From positions 13,729,764-13,793,763 of the forward strand of contig NC_092583.1 in the NCBI RefSeq assembly GCF_037975245.1: 64,000 nucleotides of DNA, in the 5' to 3' direction. The notes below the pieces were generated by a model, which was given only the letters and a program-made list of their open reading frames with translations, did no database searches and was not told the DNA's origin. The position numbers and the translations under genes are program-made. Shown here in pieces: positions 60,501-64,000 of the stretch. How positions within the stretch are numbered: position 1 is the stretch's first letter; the number at the start of each line of letters is the position of its first letter. This DNA is from Apostichopus japonicus. Taxonomy: Eukaryota; Echinodermata; Holothuroidea; Aspidochirotida; Stichopodidae.

Positions 60501-63500
60501 TATTTTAATGAAAGACTATCGAAACCAAGGCGGGTCTGTCTGAGGAGTTGTTTCAGCTGATGCTAATTACGAGGCAGCTGCAAGGTGAGATTATAGACAG
60601 TTGATGGGTGACCTTTTGAACCAGTTTTTGTCTGCTACTAAAATAAACACTGCTGTTTAATATGAATGACGACCTTTCACAAATGTTTAACGCTGTCCAC
60701 ATTGTCAGAGGAGACAAAAGAGGACAAGCTGAATAAACTGCTCGACAGCTGCTTCTTGGAAAGCTGTGATGTTTGATAAATGGCTTCCCATTGATGGTGC
60801 ATCAAAAGATATGATAGACAATAAATCCAGATAAATCATTAAAAGCTGACACTCTTTTGTTTCTTCAATCTATGGAATATTTTTAAAGTACCATTGTTAG
60901 TCTTCAATCATTTCTATGCCATGTGGGTATTCATGTTCTCAAGTCACTGACTATTGTTAATTGTGTGAACCCACCAGAGTTGTCCATCAGGGGTATCTTT
61001 TCTATTAACACTCTTTTATTTTTATGAAGTGTTTCAATTGTGTGATCCTACATTACATTCTTTTAACATCAGACAAGAAAAGAAAAAAATGTACATGAAC
61101 ATGATTTTACAAATTATGAAAGAAAACATTATACTCTAAAATTCATATTGTTGGCAGATCATATTACTGTGTAAATTTACCTGGAATTTTATCAAAGTTT
61201 CGACTGTCTTTGTATTCCCGTCTGCAACTGCAAGATGAAGGGCTGTCCGCCCCTCGAAATCCTGCCAATTTATCACGCTCGGTTCGGCTTCTAGAATCAG
61301 CTGGACAGTGGCGGTGGCTGACGAGGTGTCCCCTGCTGTCGCTGCCCAATGGAGGGGAGTTTTCCCATCTACATCTGGTATCCCAATATTCGATCCCTGC
61401 GACAAAGATTCAAGGGGGGGGGGAAAGTCTTCAGTGATACCGTGAAGATTTTGGCAGGTGGTTGGAAAAATTTAATGCTTCCTGTGGCATAGTAACACCT
61501 GGTGAAGGTGAAAATTTCAATAATACTTCCCAAACTATCTATGAAACAAACTAGCAGAAAAACAGGGTGCATCATGTTTTGTTTTGTTTTTTTGCAATTC
61601 CAATATTACTAACAAGCAAGATTCTATTGTATTCCATAGCAGGAACCATGCCTCGGTACAGACGTTGATGGAAAAAATGATAAGAACTTGTTAACTGTTC
61701 ACTTGCACATATTTGCCCAAGCTTTTCAAAGCTACTAAAAGATCACTTCTATAATGTCCTGTCTTTGAAATTATTCTTTCTTAATAAATAAAAACAGCCA
61801 CTTACCTCATTAATAAGAATTCTGACAGCTTCTAAGTTTCCATACGAAGCACTCCAATGAAGAGCAGTCCTCTGGAGAAATAGAAAAATGTCAAAATAGT
61901 CAGTCAAATTTTCTACTTCTTCTTTCAGTGTTGTCAGGTTTCTTCCAATATCCTATTTATTCCAAGGGTCCTTTCCAGCATACATTACTCCTTGATCTCA
62001 TCTTATCTCACCTATTGTCTGAATATCTGACCACAGCTACAATAGCCAAGAGCACCCAAGCCCTTAGTTCTTTGGGTAGCCCCCACCCCCACACCACCCC
62101 AGCCCCCTTCCCTCCACTGAAAGAGTAAGAAAGCATCTGCAAATCAAGCAGTTAAGACTTGCTATTACTTTGCTCATCAGGCCCACTCACTTTTACACAT
62201 TTTCTTACACAGGATCAATAGTGGATAAGCAGTTTGCTAACAATTTTTTGTTGTTGTTATTTTGGAAATATGGTTGATGGAACCTATATTTGACTGGTTA
62301 AGCCATTAATCATTCTAGGGACTGGATCACAGTAGTAGTCTGTGATGTCACCATGGTAAATCTTCGTCTCAAGCTTGACTTTCCTTTGATAATCCTCTTA
62401 ATATTGATTTACCCTGAAATGTGATACATTTGGAATGTTTGACCAGCTGTTAATGTTCTCTGTACTTATTATAAAAAGAAGAAGAAAAACACATGGTTAG
62501 AGCATGCTATCTTCCTAGGCACATTAGCAGGTTCTAAGCTACTTGTAGGTATTTTCTGATGCTGTAACACTTAAGGGTGGATGAGAAAGACAAGATAAGG
62601 TGGACTTTTCTAAACAGTACCAATGCATATTAATAACTATAATTATTTCCACCATTCTTCAAATCATACCCTCCACCTTCTCCTCCTCACACTTACTTAT
62701 TGAAAACATTTTACCCGCTGTTTTTCTCCTACCTTATTGACATCTTGTTCATCAACCTCTCCTACAAATAGCTCTTTCAGGATGAGGGTGAGGCATCTGG
62801 TGTTTTCGTGTTTTGTTACTAGATGTAACGCAGTCAGATCTTCCCTGTCCTTCTCCCTCCAGTAGGCCCCACGAGAAATGAGAAGGCTACAGAAACGGTA
62901 GATACCCTACAGGACGAGAATTTACAAACCATGTTCTTACCACCACCAAAGAAATGGTAGGCACCAATGTTCACATTAGGATGCACGATTGCAGGATTCC
63001 TGCAATTTATCCAGAGGGTCCCGCAAACATATTCCCCCCCCCCCCAAAACAAAAACATTGAACATCCCAAAAAAACATAAAGTGACTGGGGGAATTCCCC
63101 TCTTTCTTATCATCCTAACACTTACACTGGTAGGCAACATACCATTTAACACTTCAAAAAACAGTTCCTTACATCAAGCCATCACCGACAACAAACAGAT
63201 CCTCATCTGAAAATAAAAACCCTGCAACACGGCATTTCAGCACAGTGCTAGACAACATCCTAAAATAGGTTCTTACCATAAACCACAAAAATACCGAGGT
63301 AATTCTTACAATTAGCCTCGAGAACTCTCTTGCAGGCATTTAACACCTTGTGGCCATTCTATCTGTGATTCTTGGCAAAAACACTGGAACCATAGCTTAT
63401 ATCCTGCCTATTGGAGGATGGTTCCATCCCTGTGAGCTCAATCCATGTAAGCTGAAGTAGCACCAACTCTGATATGTTGTCCAATGCAGACTTATTTTCC

Positions 63501-63706
63501 CCAACCCTTGGTCTTGACTGTTTACATATGGTATCATACCTTATATGCTGCCCAATGAAGAGCAGTTCTTCCTCTGTGATCCTTGGCATCTACATTAGCA
63601 CCATTTTTCAAAAGAAGCTGAGCACACTCAATATGATCAGCAAGGACCGTTACCATCAGAGGTGTCCTTCCAAACTGATCAGGCTCCTCCAACTGGTGTT
63701 CAGGGT
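42434..63706 (-). CDS. INVS: inversin (nephrocystin-2), 16 exons, N-terminus outside the window
   Basis: Sixteen exons with matching phases give 1,208 residues plus stop. The first 12 exons follow human inversin repeat by repeat, e.g. SNIGIPDVDGKTPLHWAA, NWQDFEGRTALHLAVADGN, LFRTPLHWAAVLGH, WAAGKGADDV, GRTPLQCAAYGGFINCM and HEVVQFMIEQGALSI, then the IQ-type helix FRGYCVRKTFLERKLLLVKH. Inversin is an ankyrin-repeat protein of the proximal cilium (inversin compartment) that binds nephrocystins and Dishevelled and steers Wnt signalling toward planar polarity; it is needed for left-right asymmetry in vertebrates. The C-terminal half is charged, disordered and not alignable. The second IQ motif of vertebrate inversin is not found. 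The first roughly 35 residues should lie to the right of the window. Confidence 0.95.
42829..42945 (-). CDS. INVS: INVS exon 15 in window
   Basis: 39 codons, SKSFNLAPNKPSRRQKLHPS then RIRSASNELLKENSLSTK; acceptor CATTCGGTAATAG, donor G|GTGAGT. Confidence 0.82.
43080..43315 (+). mobile_element. LINE/SINE 3' end, CR1/L2-like
   Basis: Ends tgtaaagcgctttgagcagc ... gcgctatatgaatattactt and (att)n, a 3' terminus common to L2/CR1-like elements of marine invertebrates. Left limit uncertain. In the intron between INVS exons 15 and 14. Confidence 0.55.
43568..43660 (-). CDS. INVS: INVS exon 14 in window
   Basis: 31 codons, EKQQVKLTTSGQVRRQRSSS then AVTMPTGHVQ; acceptor TTTTTTTCAG, donor G|GTATGC, phase 1 to 1. 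Confidence 0.82.
44045..45711 (-). CDS. INVS: INVS large exon 13 in window: charged disordered region
   Basis: 555 codons; acceptor AATCCTCGTAG, donor A|GTGAGT, phase 2 to 1. Starts KKECGQSSLEESSKDKESSK (note the duplicated ESSKDK) and is rich in Lys, Glu, Ser and Arg throughout, with basic islands (KTRRRSRQKS; RRPRRSRRTS). No known domain. The three plus-strand open frames at 45336-45738 and those at 43969-44850 are antisense shadows. Confidence 0.9.
45870..46289. repeat. degenerate CA/CCC-rich repeat beside the minisatellite
   Basis: Imperfect repeats of phrases such as acccacattacacct and aagtgtgc..atacacccca with a longer period (roughly 130 bp), between the large INVS exon and the 44-bp array. 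Probably an older array of related origin. Confidence 0.5.
46290..47612 (-). repeat. 44-bp minisatellite starting at the INVS IQ-exon donor
   Basis: About 30 units, plus-strand form caccattacgcacccccata then ccaccgttaccttgtctcttataa. On the gene strand each unit is GTAACGGTGGTATGGGGGTG ... GACAAG, so every unit copies the junction CAAG|GTAACAGTGG of the adjacent exon. Five variant units (near 46416, 46676, 46811, 47031 and 47338) read GAG|GTAAGG instead. A more degenerate repeat continues left to about 45870. Confidence 0.92.
47613..47707 (-). CDS. INVS: INVS exon 12 in window: IQ motif
   Basis: AIFRGYCVRKTFLERKLLLV then KHEELRKHAAA, against human AVYKGYKVRKAFRDRKNLLM. Together with IQ from the previous exon it forms the calmodulin-binding IQ motif. 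Acceptor CATTCCTTCAG, donor AG|GTAACA, at which a 44-bp minisatellite begins. Confidence 0.93.
48472..48696 (-). CDS. INVS: INVS exon 11 in window: last ankyrin repeats
   Basis: 75 codons: GVTALHYACSTGYLEAVRLL, TPLDHALLNGHHEVVQFMIE and INTIRDLAASRIQ, the start of the IQ motif; acceptor GGATATTATAG, donor CAG|GTTTGT. Confidence 0.93.
48770..49735. repeat. 42-bp minisatellite, about 20 units
   Basis: Unit cacccagtaataacagtaac then atattgatattgtatcacatga, with a few units extended by an extra catacagtaa. Because 42 is a multiple of three, several frames stay open and give long repetitive false ORFs on both strands. Lies in the INVS intron just upstream of the exon at 48472-48696. Confidence 0.92.
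49985..50162 (-). CDS. INVS: INVS ankyrin exon 10 in window
   Basis: NVQDHHGRTPLQCAAYGGFI, then NCMNILLLEGADPDLQDKE; acceptor TTTCACCCATAG, donor GAG|GTCAGA, phase 2 to 0. Confidence 0.93.
50205..50445 (+). mobile_element. L2/CR1-like 3' end
   Basis: ttgtgtccttgggcaaggca, ctttatctccattgcctctc, aaatggggacctgtga and gcgctttataaatcctcaat before attatt form a well-known type of LINE/SINE 3' end. No coding part. Confidence 0.6.
50767..50885. repeat. 57-bp direct duplication
   Basis: The segment aaatttaggaggagatatag ... ttcaattgtcaataa is followed by a diverged copy starting taatttaggaagagaaatag. Confidence 0.8.
51256..51343. repeat. 88-bp fold-back with perfect 23-bp arms
   Basis: Arms at 51256-51278 and 51321-51343 are exact reverse complements (ggggttaatcaacggtctag plus cgt). 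A further inverted copy of tgagtaacgcacg (51311-51323) appears at about 51448-51460. Could be a small MITE. Lies in the INVS intron between exons 10 and 9. Confidence 0.85.
51569..51620 (-). CDS. INVS: INVS ankyrin exon 9 in window
   Basis: GGATVNVLDDEGRSPLHW; acceptor TTCATGTCAG, donor TG|GTGAGT, phase 1 to 2. Confidence 0.92.
52366..52731 (-). mobile_element. TTAA-flanked MITE, copy 6
   Basis: TTAA at 52366-52369 and 52728-52731, reverse orientation to the copy at 3996; internal sequence very close to the copies at 27095 and 37069. INVS intron. Confidence 0.87.
53040..53139 (-). CDS. INVS: INVS ankyrin exon 8 in window
   Basis: LGADVNVTDENKHTPLFRAA, then EMGQTEALVSLIE; acceptor AATTATTAG, donor G|GTGAGA, phase 0 to 1. 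Confidence 0.92.
53421..53648 (-). repeat. tRNA-derived SINE, copy 3
   Basis: Nearly full-length. Head GGAGTGTTAGCCCAGTGGTT, B-box-like GAGTTCGAGTCA; body with aaagccgcaagctgacc; tail aggatctaaaatacatgc. INVS intron. Confidence 0.82.
53789..53844 (-). CDS. INVS: INVS ankyrin exon 7 in window
   Basis: Short exon ALHAAAMAGHTSTVGVLLK; acceptor TACTTTTCAG, donor AAG|GTAATT, phase 1 to 0. Confidence 0.92.
54654..54819 (-). CDS. INVS: INVS ankyrin exon 6 in window
   Basis: ETVEAFLSREDITDEPDMER, then TALMWAAGKGADDV; acceptor AATTGACAG, donor G|GTTCGC (phase 1). Separated from the previous exon by an intron of about 5 kb that contains a full LINE and a MITE. Confidence 0.92.
54909..55419. mobile_element. 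hAT-type MITE, 511 bp, with 8-bp target duplication
   Basis: Starts CAGTAGCTAGAGG and ends AGCTATGCCACTG (reverse complement CAGTGGCATAGCT). It is flanked by ACACCAGG at 54901-54908 and 55420-55427, a perfect 8-bp target duplication, as hAT transposases make. No transposase. C/G-homopolymer-rich ends. Confidence 0.87.
55809..58718 (+). CDS. LINE ORF: apurinic endonuclease plus reverse transcriptase, 969 residues
   Basis: Endonuclease about residues 75-290, with ANVNSIQGK (76), LQETKL (104), GGGLIMYIS, AGDVNRES (235) and the catalytic SDHSSVLL (285). Reverse transcriptase about 500-800, with DFRPIDLASIAFNSMQRILL, FLDFSSAFNTV (632), GVPQGGPLSALLFTLYTDEI (690) and the catalytic YADD (719). This order is that of non-LTR elements that insert by target-primed reverse transcription. 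No frameshift or stop interrupts it, so the copy may be young. The exact clade is uncertain. Confidence 0.93.
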   Translation: MNPNNTDIVGGARSLHYSSETLHNIRRSMQTHTIESRLVDILKEQSILRKHRGTRAGIQNRIRNTQSHNFSFPYGLTANVNSIQGKFLHLEQTVTNMRNLCFITLQETKLQSPNKEWLNEIPQHCVPDEALRMANYFMFRHDRQFSANGGGLIMYISKDWAVSYPKVCCSILIPDIELLAVRARPRYLPSDMSNVTIVNVYTRPSSNFSTADKELKSAITKLQKENPRTHFIIAGDVNRESIACIETMGFKNLVNFATFSSSNSVLDAVYVTGDVYHVKKSHPISTSDHSSVLLIPKYTEKHRAKKQRRSRSQKDLSFDNVRSMQEMLQTTDWNVFREGCDDPDELTDVISSYIEFVSDVCIPMKQITPAEMMKRIPPDNKIKQLEKQKQKAIEDKDNISRNRMQREINKHVNNLRSDTFGGIKGNSRAFWDVVKSIRDPTKDDQPRRVDADFGKELSDYFGRFNDSISKDIPLYLPEKNEGCHELDVNVVRKQFGKVKRGVACGSDKIPWWVFKFFSFELAPIYTSLFQESLQHSQIPNLWKTALTSPVPKVANPKDVNDFRPIDLASIAFNSMQRILLPRLTDSINQFGDKRQFAYRKGVSCVDAVLLLIHEVVSELNCKETTIAKVLFLDFSSAFNTVLPNQLITDLSGFITEPWLLHWLAQFLTGWSRHVKLENGLSDRSEIKVGVPQGGPLSALLFTLYTDEIKSGGHISITKYADDTAILCKISKSSCVNDQLNYQQSVNDVVSTCDRKNLLLNAKKSKEMCFANINIKHQGLLSARSQGVTIHESEVERTSRTEYLGVCIDDNLTFTSHISKILKKVYYFVSSLAYIVSFFNEGARKNVFSSFILPHLLYAVPVWYHFISSSDKHRLMRFLKYTSRILNVSQLLLKDQVNTAAKNEFVRMTNKIRDDKDHPLHGPLNCLLVKATRNLRNPHILPKYRIQLYKNSFIYRAAIYIQFGILEPFI
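58726..59600 (+). repeat. 97-bp tandem repeats in the LINE 3' UTR, nine units
   Basis: Unit: ttaattgtttcacctagttc, tagtaatgtacatagtttta, acgctttcttgttgtgcaat, cttttgaacatcttatctat, cacggttttcatattc. Units differ at only a few positions (for example tgttgtg against tgatgtg). Confidence 0.93.
59875..60057 (-). CDS. INVS: INVS ankyrin exon 5 in window
   Basis: 61 codons: LEKCNVSVLDNLFRTPLHWA, then GATALHYAAQNNHA; acceptor TTTACCGTAG, donor GCT|GTAAGT, phase 0. Confidence 0.93.
61181..61396 (-). CDS. INVS: INVS ankyrin exon 4 in window
   Basis: 72 codons with SNIGIPDVDGKTPLHWAA and NWQDFEGRTALHLAVADGN; acceptor TTTGTCGCAG, donor CAG|GTAAAT. The most human-like exon of the gene. Confidence 0.95.
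61806..61871 (-). CDS. INVS: INVS ankyrin exon 3 in window
   Basis: 22 codons, RTALHWSASYGNLEAVRILI; acceptor TTTCTCCAG, donor GAG|GTAAGT, phase 0. Confidence 0.92.
62733..62906 (-). CDS. INVS: INVS ankyrin exon 2 in window
   Basis: Acceptor CGTCCTGTAG, donor AAG|GTAGGA, phase 0. LTALHLVTKHENTRCLTLIL and GEVDEQDVNK match human GEVDTQDKNK. Confidence 0.93.
63540..63706 (-). CDS. INVS: INVS exon, first in window
   Basis: Acceptor TTCTTGGTTATAG, donor AAG|GTATGA, phase 1 to 0. Ankyrin repeat DQFGRTPLMVTVLADHIECA and KDHRGRTALHWAAYK. The upstream exon with the start codon is not in the window. Confidence 0.93.
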
Positions 63707-64000
63707 CTATAACCAAGAAATCCAGAATGCAAAATATCTGTTGAGGTTTTCATGATTGAACATTACACTAGACTTCTGCTTCATTTAATTCAAATAAAAA
63801 TGTAACTTAAAATGGAGAACGAGAATGTTAGTGAATTTTTACGTATTTCTGGACCGGGTAGAGAAGGCTTGGACCAGGTAGTAATTTAATTTTCTTGATC
63901 TGTTCCCCAGGTTCCCAGTCCCATCATGAATGAGAAGATATCATATTTTAAAAAGTTTCAGAGTTTGACCACTGGTAACCCAGATGACCTTTGACCTTCA

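Overview
This window is nuclear DNA from an animal. It is AT-rich, its genes are split into many small exons by introns of several hundred to a few thousand bases, and it is full of transposon remnants, minisatellites and microsatellites. Gene content (an inversin gene and a KIAA2012-type gene) and the repeat types (CR1/L2-like LINE tails, tRNA-derived SINEs, TTAA- and hAT-type MITEs) suggest a marine invertebrate deuterostome, possibly an echinoderm. The species is inference only. Human proteins named here were compared from memory; no search was run.

Layout. (1) 1-2894: 3' flank, no gene seen. (2) 2895-32431, minus strand: a 26-exon gene that I could join with consistent splice phases into one 1,927-residue reading frame. 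Its N-terminal region and its C-terminal coiled coil match human KIAA2012; the middle is a long, charged, probably disordered region. (3) 33261-34060, minus strand: two well-formed coding exons of unknown product, upstream of the KIAA2012-like start and phase-compatible with its exon 2. (4) 34061-36577: intergenic, with a LINE 3' tail and an RFX X-box-like site. (5) 36578-39070, plus strand: a three-exon gene for an unrecognised charged 108-residue protein. (6) 39301-42433: repeat-rich intergenic DNA. (7) 42434-63706, minus strand: 16 exons of inversin (INVS), from the second ankyrin-repeat region to the stop; only the first roughly 35 residues lie beyond the right edge. An intact CR1/L2/Rex1-group LINE (ORF 55809-58718) sits antisense in an inversin intron.

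Inversin acts at cilia and in Wnt/planar polarity signalling. KIAA2012 and the small protein have no function I can name; an association with cilia is suggested only by the neighbourhood and one X-box-like site.

The most unusual signal is structural. Two unrelated introns, one in each large gene, begin with a minisatellite that starts exactly at the splice donor, so each repeat unit carries a copy of the exon-intron junction (44 bp, about 30 copies, in INVS; 38 bp, about 8 copies, in the KIAA2012-like gene). Other notable items are six copies of a TTAA-flanked MITE family, one of which carries a 22-bp perfect hairpin insertion flanked by a 7-bp duplication; a 511-bp hAT-type MITE with a perfect 8-bp target duplication; a partial exon duplication that decayed; and a stop-free 110-codon segment of unknown origin in an intron.
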